A stretch of DNA of 64,000 nt. Origin: Dechloromonas denitrificans. GTDB lineage: Bacteria; Pseudomonadota; Gammaproteobacteria; Burkholderiales; Rhodocyclaceae. Below, piece by piece: positions 6,812 through 16,799 of the stretch (the stretch's first letter is position 1; every line of letters begins with the position of its first letter). The notes beneath the pieces were generated by a model that did no database searches, was not told the origin of the DNA, and worked only from the letters and a program-made list of their open reading frames with translations. The position numbers were made by a program, and so were the translations under genes. The stretch is from NCBI RefSeq assembly GCF_020510685.1, contig NZ_CP075185.1, forward strand, positions 4,171,001 through 4,235,000. The letters are read 5' to 3'.

Positions 6812-9124
6812 CTACTTCCTGTCGATGTAAAGCAACTCGCATCGGACATCTAAGCGCTTTTTTTCTCCTGCATCGGGAACAAAGCAACTCTCAAGGTGGG
6901 CAGGTATCGGGATGAATATTCGATTCTTCATGACGATGGTGCAAGTCTCGACCGACCCTCCGCCAGACACGGAACTCACTGGCAGCATCGTCTGAATCTC
7001 GTAGTAAAGCCCAAACTCGCCGGAGTGATGTTCGAAGATGAAAAGTGCCTTCTGCCCTCCCCAGACTATCGAGGTGCGGTGGGGCTGAAGAAAGAAGTCT
7101 CCCCGCTCGTCGCGTATCCTGTCCGTCAATGCCAGAAAACACCGATAGCCGCGCAGTGCTGGCTCGCCGGTGCCGATCGTCAAGAGCTTACGAGGGGTTT
7201 CGATATCGAGGCGCTCAATCGGTGGCTGTGCACCTGAGCTGTCACGTTCTCCCGGGATGGCCTGCTCGTTCTCGATTACATCCGGTACAACTTCGCTGAC
7301 CGATCCAGCAACTCCGGCATCGATCACCTGGCGGCTGCGCTTGGCCATTGCACCAGCGCGCGCCGCAGCCTGTGGCTGGGTGATCTTGCCATCGAGGTAA
7401 TCCTTCCAGACCTTGGTCAGGCTTTCGACATCATCGTATTCATACTCGAACACCTCTCGATTACGCTGAATCGTATTCAGAAACGCTTCAGCTCCCTGAC
7501 GTGTGGCGCTCGGAACGAGGTGCGAAATTTTTGGAAAGATGATATTCCGGACGAAGTCCTTCACCATGTGCTCGAAGGCGCCGTACTCCTTCTCGTACAC
7601 CCGCTTAATTACCTGAAGCGTCGGACTAGATCGTTGAAGGACAATTTGGACCGGTTTCGCTTTTTCCTGCACAAGCACTGGAAGGCCGTGAGAGATGTCT
7701 CCGAGTTTGATGTCGGCTGAAACGAAATAGTCGCCCGACACAATTGTAGAGAGACGGAATGTAAAGGCAGATTCGGCCAGGGAATAATCTATCTCGGAAG
7801 CTGTGCTCAGGACTTTGGGCTCGTTGCTAATCTCCTCGATCTGGCAATACTTTGTTAGGTATTGGTACTCGCAGTCTCGGCGGGCGGCTTGGCGCGCGAG
7901 GATGACCATGGGCTGCTCCGATGAGCCCAAGTTGATGATCGACTGATCGTTACCCGCATACACCAGCAGAGGTTTTGCCAGCGAGCGCTTCTTCAGATCC
8001 TCGAGCGTCTCGGAATCTCCCGGCTCAATACGCACTCGCAGAAATCCGCAGAGTTCATACCGGCCGTGTGAATGCACCCACGAGATGAAGTTGGTGTTCT
8101 GATTTGACTCTGGCCGCTTCGCTAGGATTAGCGAGACAAACTCATCGAGCGGTTGCAGAATCTTCTGGAGCATTGCCACGCTCCCGGCAGTCAATGCCTC
8201 CCGACCTGCGGTCGGCTTAAAGAAGAGAAAGTCCGCAACGCCACCAAAGTTGTAGCGGCTCGCTATTGCAGTCGTCGCAAGCCCGAACGCATTGCGGTAG
8301 GTCATGATGCTCCCTGCGTTTTCGCGAAGGATTACACGCCCTTCGAACGGAGTCGAATCCACTGTAATGTTGCTCAGCGCAATTCGGACGTCACCCGTGC
8401 CGGCCACTTCCAACTCGAAGTCGCCTACTACACCTTGTCCGAATGCAACGCCGCTACCGGAACTCTTCGATGCCTGAGGAAAGTGTTGCACTGCACTGCT
8501 TATGTCGTTGAGGCTGACAACGGCTCCGTTTACTCTTACAGGAAACCGTAGGTACTTGACGAACTCGCGGATGTATTCGGTGGCAGCGTGCACATCGACT
8601 TCAGAGCCAGTAGCGATACTGGCATGGATCGTCGTGCCAAATTCGCCAGTAGGTTCGGCCGATTGAAATGTGATGCATTCCTCAGTCACCGAGAGGCTCG
8701 CCTTCTCAGCAAAGCAAACTGTGCGTTCGCGGGATGCGAAGCTCTCGGTTTCGACCGACAGAGAGCTCGCAATTCCAAAGTTGGCCATCGCGCCTATGCC
8801 AAAGGTTCCCACGACACCGGCGGCCTGAGCCTCCGGTGTGTTCTTACTGCTCGACCCTGCTTTCCAAAAGTTGTTTCTGAGCTCCGTAGCGGACATTCCT
8901 TTCCCGTTGTCGGTGACCTTGATGTCGTGGGGCGTAATCGTGACATCAATGAGCGGCTCGAAGGAGTCACCTGCATGTCGCCGCTGCAAGATGGCGTCAA
9001 ACGAGTTCTGGATGTTCTCGCGAAGCAGCGCCAGCGGTGATGGGTAGATCTGTGCCGCTAGTAGTTCGATCATCTTGCTGATGTCGACCTCAAAGACGAA
9101 CTTTTCGGTTGGCTGTGTGTTCAT
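6812..9124 (-). CDS. Hsp90/GHKL-type ATPase, putative conflict-system protein
   Basis: 770 residues. The N-terminal Bergerat fold is complete: N-box RENIQNSFDA (35-44, with Glu36, Asn40 and Asp43), DNGKGM (72-77) and GTFGIG (106-111), in the order of HtpG. Beyond about residue 230 there is no recognisable HtpG middle or C-terminal dimerisation sequence, so this is an Hsp90-like ATPase and not the housekeeping chaperone. Its start overlaps the stop of the phosphoesterase gene by 4 bp (ATGA), so the pair forms one operon with the phosphoesterase first. The location in an island with a nuclease gene suggests phage defence (inference). Confidence 0.8.
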   Translation of the reverse strand: MNTQPTEKFVFEVDISKMIELLAAQIYPSPLALLRENIQNSFDAILQRRHAGDSFEPLIDVTITPHDIKVTDNGKGMSATELRNNFWKAGSSSKNTPEAQAAGVVGTFGIGAMANFGIASSLSVETESFASRERTVCFAEKASLSVTEECITFQSAEPTGEFGTTIHASIATGSEVDVHAATEYIREFVKYLRFPVRVNGAVVSLNDISSAVQHFPQASKSSGSGVAFGQGVVGDFELEVAGTGDVRIALSNITVDSTPFEGRVILRENAGSIMTYRNAFGLATTAIASRYNFGGVADFLFFKPTAGREALTAGSVAMLQKILQPLDEFVSLILAKRPESNQNTNFISWVHSHGRYELCGFLRVRIEPGDSETLEDLKKRSLAKPLLVYAGNDQSIINLGSSEQPMVILARQAARRDCEYQYLTKYCQIEEISNEPKVLSTASEIDYSLAESAFTFRLSTIVSGDYFVSADIKLGDISHGLPVLVQEKAKPVQIVLQRSSPTLQVIKRVYEKEYGAFEHMVKDFVRNIIFPKISHLVPSATRQGAEAFLNTIQRNREVFEYEYDDVESLTKVWKDYLDGKITQPQAAARAGAMAKRSRQVIDAGVAGSVSEVVPDVIENEQAIPGERDSSGAQPPIERLDIETPRKLLTIGTGEPALRGYRCFLALTDRIRDERGDFFLQPHRTSIVWGGQKALFIFEHHSGEFGLYYEIQTMLPVSSVSGGGSVETCTIVMKNRIFIPIPAHLESCFVPDAGEKKRLDVRCELLYIDRK

Positions 9125-10596
9125 TTCTTACTTAGCCCTTCCTCGGCTGCGATGCGGCTCAAGAGTTCCCGCACCTGATGTTCAGGGAGCAACAGGCGGG
9201 TCGCATTTTGATCCAAATACGCCTTGGCAACAGAGCAATCTCCTTTACGAATCCGCGCTTCAACTCCCATAACCAACTCTTCGATGCTGCCGGGCTCAAG
9301 CGTGAGTTCTACGAGAGATGTCCAGTCCCGGGAGGATCCAGTGGCCTCCAGCAAGAGTTTACGTCCATATCCGGAGAGTTGATTGCGTAAGGGCCAGAGC
9401 TTGGCCACCGCCTCAGGATGGTGAGAAGTCTTCACAAGCATCTCGGCTACTTGAATGGCTGCTGTGATGGCTCTCTTGGCAGTGTCAATCGGCGAGCCAA
9501 GTGAATTCGTGGGCTGGTCCCACGTGACTTCCCTGGAACCACGGCGCTCAAACGCTGGCAGCGAGGCTGGCCCAAACATATCGGAGTCCATAATCTCGCG
9601 CACGTGGACTTCTGCGCTGCGAAGGTCGTCGCTGATCTCGATGATGCTGTACTGTCGGTGGCTGCCGCTCGGTAGATCTGCCCCGCCGGCGCACAGGGCA
9701 CCCGTGCCGAGGATCGCCATAGTCTCCGATGCTGCTAGGCGCAGTGATTGCGCGGACACTTGGGCGCGGTGCTGATGCCCATACATCCCGACTCGAAAAC
9801 CGCGTCCGATCATGGCACGCACTATCTCAATGTCCATGTAGTCGGTCCTGTAGGGGGGGCCCTCCAGGTTGTGGTGCCAGACTGCAATAGAGAGCTCGAA
9901 TGGCCCGAGGGTGCGCATATCAAGATGGGTCTGCGAGATAACCCTTGCAGGAATGGCGCCGTGAAACGCGAAGCAGTCGTTCCCGTGGCAGGAGTTGAAC
10001 GCGGCAACTCCAATCCGACCACCATGTAGCGAGTACAGATTGGCGTCGCTTCCCGGATCCACCCGTAGCAATCCGCCCACTCCAGAATAGAACGACCTAA
10101 AGAACTTCCAGAAGGCGTCAAACCGCTTGGAGTACAGCGCCGGGTCTACGATACGAAACACCTCCCTCGTGGCCCACGAGAAGCGAAACTGGCTGTCCGG
10201 CTCCTGCAGAGCGCTGAGCACGTTCTCGGGTAGATCACCCAACTCAACCAGCTGCATTGCACTCTTTGCCAGCTGCCAGTCAATATCATGGTTTCCGGGA
10301 ACAACGATGACACGGGAACGGTCGCCTCCCAGCAGCTCTGCGGCGAGGTCTACCAAGAACGCCTCAGCTTCCTCATACTGGGCCTGCAAGGTGGCCTGAC
10401 CATTCGGCGCCTTCAGTGGTACTCCTTGCACGACATCTCCGCTTACGACGATTGCGTCCGGCGGGCGAATGGGCTTGTCGCCTAGCGTATAGGAGTCGCG
10501 GTCCCTGACGAGCGCTGATAGCAGCTCCGCATTCGAAATCTTCGCATTTGGTGTGCGATGTAGGTCAGAGATGTGGAGTATTGAAAACACGGTCAA
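9121..10596 (-). CDS. Calcineurin-like metallophosphoesterase with helical C-terminus
   Basis: 491 residues. All metal-binding motifs of the calcineurin-like fold are visible: DLH (11-13), GD (53-54), GNHD (101-104), HH (241-242) and GHQH (273-276). The last ~150 residues are helical and may form TPR-like repeats that contact the partner. Family members hydrolyse phosphoesters in nucleic acids, nucleotides or proteins; the substrate here is unknown. First gene of an operon with the Hsp90-like ATPase (4-bp overlap). Enzyme class is firm, the role is inferred. Confidence 0.85.
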   Translation of the reverse strand: MTVFSILHISDLHRTPNAKISNAELLSALVRDRDSYTLGDKPIRPPDAIVVSGDVVQGVPLKAPNGQATLQAQYEEAEAFLVDLAAELLGGDRSRVIVVPGNHDIDWQLAKSAMQLVELGDLPENVLSALQEPDSQFRFSWATREVFRIVDPALYSKRFDAFWKFFRSFYSGVGGLLRVDPGSDANLYSLHGGRIGVAAFNSCHGNDCFAFHGAIPARVISQTHLDMRTLGPFELSIAVWHHNLEGPPYRTDYMDIEIVRAMIGRGFRVGMYGHQHRAQVSAQSLRLAASETMAILGTGALCAGGADLPSGSHRQYSIIEISDDLRSAEVHVREIMDSDMFGPASLPAFERRGSREVTWDQPTNSLGSPIDTAKRAITAAIQVAEMLVKTSHHPEAVAKLWPLRNQLSGYGRKLLLEATGSSRDWTSLVELTLEPGSIEELVMGVEARIRKGDCSVAKAYLDQNATRLLLPEHQVRELLSRIAAEEGLSKK

Positions 10597-11012
10597 GAGT
10601 TCCTAATTTAGCGGGCGGTCAGTCATAGTACGCGCCGGCAGCTTCGACTGATCTATTTGCATTACATATACCTGATATGCCGCAGAACTCTTCGGTGTGC
10701 CGAGTTATTTTCCCGACAGAATCCGAAAGTACCGGAGACGATGACCTTCGTCAATTTGGCTTTGTCGAAAACAGTCCAGCGCCGTGTGTTCGACGCGATG
10801 CTTACTGAACGTCTGTTTTGGGGCTTGGAGAACGAAGGTTCCAAGGGGTAGCAAAGGTCGGATCCGGCTAAAGCCTGAAGTACCAACCGGTCATTCGGCC
10901 AGAGTTTAAGTCTACGACATCTGACCAACACATTGCGGCCGTTGGTGGCGCCTCATCCCAATGGCCGTTGTGGCCGATTTTCTGCCTGTTGTCGTTTGCA
11001 TCAGGCCGCTGC

Positions 11013-11044
11013 TCGGCCTTATGTGGAGCTCCACATAAGGCCGA
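11013..11044. repeat. 32-bp perfect palindrome
   Basis: The left half TCGGCCTTATGTGGAG (11013-11028) is followed directly by its exact reverse complement (11029-11044), with no spacer. The TTATGTGG/CCACATAA core recurs at 16866-16885 on the other side of the nuclease gene pair. Confidence 0.9.
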
Positions 11045-11390
11045 TTATGTAGACCGCACGATTATGTGGACCTGATGTCATGAAGCGCCTTCACGTCCTT
11101 GGGGCACAAGGAATTCGGCGGACGGGTGATCAACATAATTTTGGGTAATTCGTGTCTCCGAGCAATCCGTGAACACGACAAACAACGGTTACTGGCAACG
11201 GTAATACGTGCCTTGGGCCAATTCCAGTGCGACATCTACGGCTGGGTTTTCTGCAGTCGGCGCCTTCGCTACCCTGGAAATTATGTTGAGCATGATGTCA
11301 TCGCACCGTTTGAAATCCAGCTGGCTGTGTGCCTTCCAAGGTGGCGTGAACCCGCCGCTCTCCATAATCGCCGGGTCTACATAATCGGCC
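11039..11390. mobile_element. MITE-like 352-bp structure with 28-bp inverted ends
   Basis: The left end (11039-11066) begins GGCCGATTATGTAGACC and continues to CGATTATG. The right end (11363-11390) is its reverse complement with 25 of 28 positions identical. The interior has no gene. This looks like a non-autonomous element or a paired recombinase site. No target duplication could be defined, and no recombinase is encoded in the window. Confidence 0.45.
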
Positions 11391-11757
11391 GAAGCTGCCG
11401 TTGGCTTCGATCGCTGCCAACGGCGGCAACCTGACCGTCAACGGTCGTAGCCTGGCGAGTTGGTCTCTACGTCGGCTTCACCGTAAGAGCTACAAGCCGC
11501 CCACAATTGCGCCACCAGCGGCATAACCACCGTTTGCAGCCGCTCTGAATGGCGCACTGGATTCACCACGATATCGGTCGTCTTGCCATCATTCGATAGC
11601 GGTATGGCGCGTCGGGGGCCATCACCGATAACGACGAATATTCAGCCTGACTGGTATTGATAGTTTGCTGGGATCCCTGCTGTCCGAAACCGGCCCATCG
11701 CTCGCGATCGGCGCATGTCTCGCGAACCAAACCAGCAACGCTGTACGCCGATCCAGC

Positions 11758-13473
11758 TCAGCGGGGACGCACCGTGGCAAGGACACCGAGCATCGAGCGT
11801 TCGGCTTGGCGCTTCTCCACCTGTTCTCCGACCTTCTCCTTGCCGAAGCCAAGTACGCCGCCACCAACTGCCGCAGTAGCTGCCGCGACAGGAATCGCAA
11901 CACCGAGCAGCGGAGAAAGGCTTGGAAGCAACGCGGCTACGCCCGCTATGGCGATGCCTAATCCGCCGCCGAGGTACGCCGCCATCTTCTTAGGCGCGTA
12001 CTTGCGCTCAATCTCGCTCATGGCCTTCTGCTGCCGTTGGACCAACGAAGCGAGGCCAAAGCTCACTTCACGCACCATGTCATTGGTATCGATGGCCGCG
12101 CCGCCAGCGAGCTGCGCCGTGTACTTGTTCAGTTCTTCGCGGAGCCAGCGATGCTCGTTGTTGGCGATCAGCTCGGTGAGTGTCTGGACAGGGATCGTCG
12201 CCAGCCAGGATAGGCTGTCATCTTGAACGGCCCGCAGGGTCTGAAACGCTTGCTCGGACAGGACGCTCTTGCGCAGGAGGTCTTCCGCGTTCGCCTGCGC
12301 GCACATCTCAAAGTAGTGCCAGTGCGCGCGCTGTGACAGAAGAGGCTGCGCACCGAGTTCAGTGGCGTTTTCGAGCAGGTGATAGTGTGGACGTACCCGC
12401 TCGAGAACGCCGTTCAAAAGCAGAACGCTGATCGGCAGCTTCTTCATTTTGGCGAGCATCTCTTCGGACCGCACGCCTTCGAGTGCCGCGATGTACGCCT
12501 TCGCTGCCTCCGTTACGCCAAACCGTTGGTCGGGTTGCGCGCCTGGTGGGATGAACAGCCCGCTTGCCAGAAGCGCCTGTGCAAATGGCTCGCCATGCTT
12601 GTTCGCGTACTCGAACAATTCGCCCACTGACGCAACAGTGCCTTCGCAGAGTGGGGCGACCATCCTAACGGCCAGTCGCTCCATGCCATGCTTGGTGTGG
12701 GCGTCGTGCTCTTCGAGGCCTTCTTCGAAGCTCGGGAAGACAAACACCGGAGGAACGGGCAGCCCGGCGTCGACCAGCGGGCTCAACTGGAGGATGTAGA
12801 AGAGTGCATTTGCGAGCTGGAGGTGCTTGGCGTTCAGGTGCAGGTCGGCCGAAAGATAGGGGTACACCGGATCGGGGAGCAGTTGTGTGTCGGCGTAGAG
12901 ACCCGTGATGCGGACGGCATTGAGTGCGGACGGACCGAAGGCACGTTGCCCGCCGCTCACTAGACGCATGCCACCGAGCGTCTTTGCATGCTGGAAGAGC
13001 TTGACCGCGTTGGCGCTGTAGAACGCCGCCAGCTCATCAAATGCCGCGTTTGCTCTCTCGGCCATCGCGTCGGGCTCATGCTTCAACCGCCAGAGCATCC
13101 GGTCCTTGATTTCCTGCTCGTTCGCAACCAGTGCGACCGCTCTGCCGGTCAAGGCGGCAAAGAGCTGCGCGAACAGCCGGAAAAGTTCGGGCTGAGCCTC
13201 AGCCATGGGCAAGGATGACGGGGGAAGCGGCTCCGGCTCGCGCTGTGCCATGAAGTCGAGCGTCATGCCAGAGGTTCGACCGAAGGAAATTGCTCTTTTA
13301 GACATGCGGCTCGTGTCGACAAGACCCACAATGTTCAGCGGCGCGGCCATCAACTCCTCGGCAAGTTCACGGAACTGCGGAGCCACCTTCAGTTTGCCTT
13401 CACGCAAGGCCCGCCAGGCGGCCAATAGCCGCTCGGCAGTGCGGGCGTCAACCTCATTCCTGTCTGTCATCAT
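11758..13473 (-). CDS. Hypothetical protein with hydrophobic C-terminus, partner of the nuclease gene
   Basis: About 582 residues. The start is one of two adjacent ATGs (13473 or 13470) after a GGAGA ribosome-binding site. The long helical body has no motif I recognise. The C-terminus (about 508-555) is a Gly/Ala-rich hydrophobic stretch (GGGLGIAIAGVAALLPSL and further), enough for two membrane passes, then a basic tail. It is transcribed divergently from the 1060-aa gene with ~140 bp between starts. A sensor or membrane-acting effector role is possible but inferred. Confidence 0.7.
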   Translation of the reverse strand: MMTDRNEVDARTAERLLAAWRALREGKLKVAPQFRELAEELMAAPLNIVGLVDTSRMSKRAISFGRTSGMTLDFMAQREPEPLPPSSLPMAEAQPELFRLFAQLFAALTGRAVALVANEQEIKDRMLWRLKHEPDAMAERANAAFDELAAFYSANAVKLFQHAKTLGGMRLVSGGQRAFGPSALNAVRITGLYADTQLLPDPVYPYLSADLHLNAKHLQLANALFYILQLSPLVDAGLPVPPVFVFPSFEEGLEEHDAHTKHGMERLAVRMVAPLCEGTVASVGELFEYANKHGEPFAQALLASGLFIPPGAQPDQRFGVTEAAKAYIAALEGVRSEEMLAKMKKLPISVLLLNGVLERVRPHYHLLENATELGAQPLLSQRAHWHYFEMCAQANAEDLLRKSVLSEQAFQTLRAVQDDSLSWLATIPVQTLTELIANNEHRWLREELNKYTAQLAGGAAIDTNDMVREVSFGLASLVQRQQKAMSEIERKYAPKKMAAYLGGGLGIAIAGVAALLPSLSPLLGVAIPVAAATAAVGGGVLGFGKEKVGEQVEKRQAERSMLGVLATVRPR

Positions 13474-13616
13474 GGGTCTCCGTATCCAGATCAAATCCAT
13501 CAATGTCCGTGGCATGATACCTGCCTGCCGCACTCGCAACTGATCATGCTGTCACTTTCGAGCGGAAGACGGCACGTGTATAAGCAAGTAAACATCAGGG
13601 AAGGTATACGCACTCC

Positions 13617-16600
13617 ATGGCGAAGAACCCGATGGGAATAGGTCCCAAGCCGTCCGAATACATGCGCCAGCTACGGCCGGAACTCTACTCGGACTCCACT
13701 TCGCGGACATCGCACCGGCTGAAGCCCGAGATCCTGTCACACCACCTCGACACAATCACTGAGCGTAATCAGACGCACGATTTCGAGATCTTCTGCCGCA
13801 AACTTTGCGAGCGCACGATCTGCCCGAATCTGCGTCCTGCGACTGGCCCCGAGGGGGGTGGCGACAGCAAGGCCGATACGGAAACGATCCCGGTTGCTGA
13901 TGAAATCGCCAAGCTACAATACATCGTCGGCCAAGCCAATGGCGGCCGGGAGCGCTGGGCTTTCGCTTTCAGTGCGAAACAGAAATGGGCCGAAAAGGCC
14001 CGCTCCGACGTTGAGGGGATCGTCGCCACCCGGCGCGGCTACCACAAGATCTTCTTTGTCACCTCGCGGGCTGCGCGCGCCAAAGATCGGGCGCGCGTCG
14101 AGGACGAACTCTCGCGCGAACATGGTCTGCAGGTCACGATCCTGGACCGGGCATGGATCATTGGCGAAGTCATCGACAAGAACCGCAGAGACCTCGCCTT
14201 CAACTATCTCGCCATCGGCGAAGAAGGGACCGAGAGCGAACTCGGGCCGGAGGACTATTCCCGAACGCAACAACTGGCCGACATCGAACGCGAGCTGGAC
14301 GATCCGACGGCGTTCGAGGGCATGGCCATGCACCTTGCGACGGAATCACTGGTTGCCGCCAAGCTTTCGCGCAGCCTCGGATTTCCTCGAACTGACGTCG
14401 ATGGCCGATTCCTGAGGGCCGTTCGTGTCGCCGACAACGGTGGCACGCGGCGCCAAAAGCTTGAGGCGCGCTACGAATGGCTATGGACGGTCTTCTGGTG
14501 GTTTGATGACATCGACGCCGTGGTTGCCGGATACGATCAGTTTGAAGCCGAGGTCATCGAAGACGACAACGCCAAGAACCTGGAATTCCTATGCAACCTC
14601 GCGCAGCTGCTCTTCAACGCAGTCTTCCGGAATAGCTGGCCCCGGGAAAAGGCGCAACTGGAAGCGCGCGTCGCTCGGCTGAAGACGCGACTCGCGCAGC
14701 TGGCCAATGAAGCCGAGCGACCAAACAACGCCCTTCAGGCCCGCACGTCGCTGCTAATCGTGAGAGTCAATGAAGCGATAGTCAATGACGCCACCGCCGA
14801 TCTGTCCTCGTTGTGGCCTGAGTTTTCAGACGTACTCTTGAAGGCGGAAGGACTGGGCGAGTTTGAAGGGTCCCGGTTGGTCAAAATGATCCAGGTGTTC
14901 GGCGAAGTCGCCGGGAACGATAGCGGCTACCGCGATCTTGTCGACCAGGCCTCCGAATTTGTCGGCAACAGGACCAGCGAAGGCGAGGGCGCGTTGATCC
15001 TTCTCCGACGCGCAAAGCAGCTCGCCGACGCCGAGCAGAGCATGGAGATGATCCGACTCCTCGGCAAGGCCGGGCGACGGCTGAACAAGAAGGAATACGC
15101 CGAGCAATTCATCGAAACGATGTCGCTCCTCGCGATCGCCTATCGCAGCGCGGGCCTGCTTTGGGCGGCGCGCGCAGCGTTTACGACGGCGGTGGCAAGC
15201 CTCTTCATCGAAGGCGATGAATCCGGAAGCGTTCCCGCGAAGGTCTTCCCAACGTTGATGGTCGGGGCATGGATCGCGGTCGAACTGAAGCATTTCCCGG
15301 AGGCGCTGGAGGCAATTCAGATCGCGCGCGGTTGTTTATCGTCGCTCCCTTTCAGCGATGAATCAGCGAAAGCCGCCCAGGAACGTTTGCAGGACTTCGA
15401 CGGGGTGCTCGCCTGCCAGATCATCAACCTCGGTGAAACCGACCTTGAAGGGCTTCGCACGGCGCCGGACATCTTGGAGGGGCTGGGTCTCTTCGTCAGC
15501 CGAGCCGCATTGCTCTACGCGCTCGGTCACGAAAACCTCCTGCGGTCGGACGGGTCGATTCCTGCGGAGGAGTCGGCATCCGACGCGGCCAAGCTCTTTC
15601 AGACGTTGGCCGATCAGCCGGCCGCTGACGCGGTATGGCGTCCCTCGGTTCTTAACGCCGGAAGCAGGCAAACCTTCTCCACCTCCGTACTCGGGGTCCG
15701 CGTCGATGTCGTGCACGACACGACGGACGCATCGATCACACTGGCCGAAGCCGCCGTCGGCGTCATTGAAGCGCTCTTCGCCACCGCCTATGAAATCGAG
15801 GCTGCGGCACACATTGAACGCTTCAGCGCGCGCATTGTTGAGGCCGATGTCGCCAGGTACGAGGTTTCGATCGACGCCGATCAGACGGGGCTGACCGTGC
15901 AATGGCCCCGCGGCCTCCTTCCCCGCCCGGCATCGTCTTACGACGACTACCACGACATGCTGCTGGAGGTGGCTAGCGCGGTGCTCTCTTCCACCTGTCA
16001 CATCATCAACCCGAAGGCAGCGCTGCCGCGATTGTTCGAGAACGACGCGGCGATCGATCGCGTCGCCATGGTGGGATCTGTTTGCCTTGGCCGCGCACGA
16101 ATCTTCGGCGGCGTGTCCCGCCTTGCCGCGTGGGATCGGCACTCGCCTGAACGCTACGACGTTCTGCCGAGCAGGCCGCGCATCCTCCGCTCGGTTACCG
16201 CGATGAGGCGCGGCGAGTCGCAGAAGGACGACGAGGAAGGGGCCTTAGCTCGCCCGGCGGTCCATGACCATCGCGACATGCGCGTTCGATCGGTGATCGA
16301 CGTGCACCTTTGGGATCGCGCGAATTGGATCGGCGCCGCCTTCGGTGATTTGGGCCCACATGCGCCGCCCTGGTTCGGCCTAATGTTCACACACGGGGAT
16401 GCCGGAACAAGGATCTTCGAGCGTTGGCGGGAGCGGTTCGGCGATGTTGACGAGGATGAAGAAATCTATATCAGCATCGTTCGCAAGTTCTCGGAGGAGC
16501 ATCCGAAGCATTATGGATTGATCGTCACGTCGAAGGTGCATGATGATGAACGCCTGTCGATGGTCGCATCGCGTACGAACATCATGCATCCGTCGGACGA

Positions 16601-16799
16601 TGTCAATCTGTCCCGCTTTCTCGCCGCTTATCGGCAGAGTGGAGCGTACCTGCTGATGCCCGCAATCTATAGCGGCTCAGGCGCGCCCTCGTTCCTCCGT
16701 GATCTGGCCCTCATGAAGCGGGCCTTGAGCGTGAAGGACGCAGTCGATATCACCGCCGCCGATATCGAATCCGCGCATCTGAAGCTGTTCCGCTCATAG
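13617..16799 (+). CDS. Large protein with N-terminal PD-(D/E)XK (Mrr-like) nuclease domain
   Basis: 1060 residues. The N-terminus shows a restriction-endonuclease-like layout: DFEIFCRKLCE (Glu57), GGGDSKADTE (81-89, acidic residues 83/87/89) and FSAKQKW (Lys121), the E...D...(A/E)xK pattern of Mrr-type enzymes. Next come KIFFVTS and LDRAWIIGEVIDK, as in Mrr-like folds. Residues ~220-1000 are helical and probably TPR-like. The C-terminus has no named domain. The start at 13617 has a GGAAGG 12 nt upstream; residue 7 is an alternative ATG. The 582-aa gene is divergent. A defence nuclease is the likeliest role (inference). Confidence 0.75.
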   Translation: MAKNPMGIGPKPSEYMRQLRPELYSDSTSRTSHRLKPEILSHHLDTITERNQTHDFEIFCRKLCERTICPNLRPATGPEGGGDSKADTETIPVADEIAKLQYIVGQANGGRERWAFAFSAKQKWAEKARSDVEGIVATRRGYHKIFFVTSRAARAKDRARVEDELSREHGLQVTILDRAWIIGEVIDKNRRDLAFNYLAIGEEGTESELGPEDYSRTQQLADIERELDDPTAFEGMAMHLATESLVAAKLSRSLGFPRTDVDGRFLRAVRVADNGGTRRQKLEARYEWLWTVFWWFDDIDAVVAGYDQFEAEVIEDDNAKNLEFLCNLAQLLFNAVFRNSWPREKAQLEARVARLKTRLAQLANEAERPNNALQARTSLLIVRVNEAIVNDATADLSSLWPEFSDVLLKAEGLGEFEGSRLVKMIQVFGEVAGNDSGYRDLVDQASEFVGNRTSEGEGALILLRRAKQLADAEQSMEMIRLLGKAGRRLNKKEYAEQFIETMSLLAIAYRSAGLLWAARAAFTTAVASLFIEGDESGSVPAKVFPTLMVGAWIAVELKHFPEALEAIQIARGCLSSLPFSDESAKAAQERLQDFDGVLACQIINLGETDLEGLRTAPDILEGLGLFVSRAALLYALGHENLLRSDGSIPAEESASDAAKLFQTLADQPAADAVWRPSVLNAGSRQTFSTSVLGVRVDVVHDTTDASITLAEAAVGVIEALFATAYEIEAAAHIERFSARIVEADVARYEVSIDADQTGLTVQWPRGLLPRPASSYDDYHDMLLEVASAVLSSTCHIINPKAALPRLFENDAAIDRVAMVGSVCLGRARIFGGVSRLAAWDRHSPERYDVLPSRPRILRSVTAMRRGESQKDDEEGALARPAVHDHRDMRVRSVIDVHLWDRANWIGAAFGDLGPHAPPWFGLMFTHGDAGTRIFERWRERFGDVDEDEEIYISIVRKFSEEHPKHYGLIVTSKVHDDERLSMVASRTNIMHPSDDVNLSRFLAAYRQSGAYLLMPAIYSGSGAPSFLRDLALMKRALSVKDAVDITAADIESAHLKLFRS

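Larger units (their letters stand above)
10597..11757. repeat. Long non-coding repeat region
   Basis: 1161 bp without a convincing gene. It contains mosaic CGGCC-type words, the 50-bp unit starting at 10972 (related to the IS1182 copy 2 target at 34791), a 32-bp perfect palindrome (11013-11044) and a 352-bp structure bounded by 28-bp inverted repeats (11039-11390). The promoter of the phosphoesterase operon should lie at its left end, just right of 10596; no clear -35/-10 was identified. Confidence 0.6.

Noticed and set aside
11099..11434. 111-aa plus-strand frame in the long gap
   Set aside because: No ribosome-binding site, spans the inverted-repeat element and has no domain or gene-like composition.
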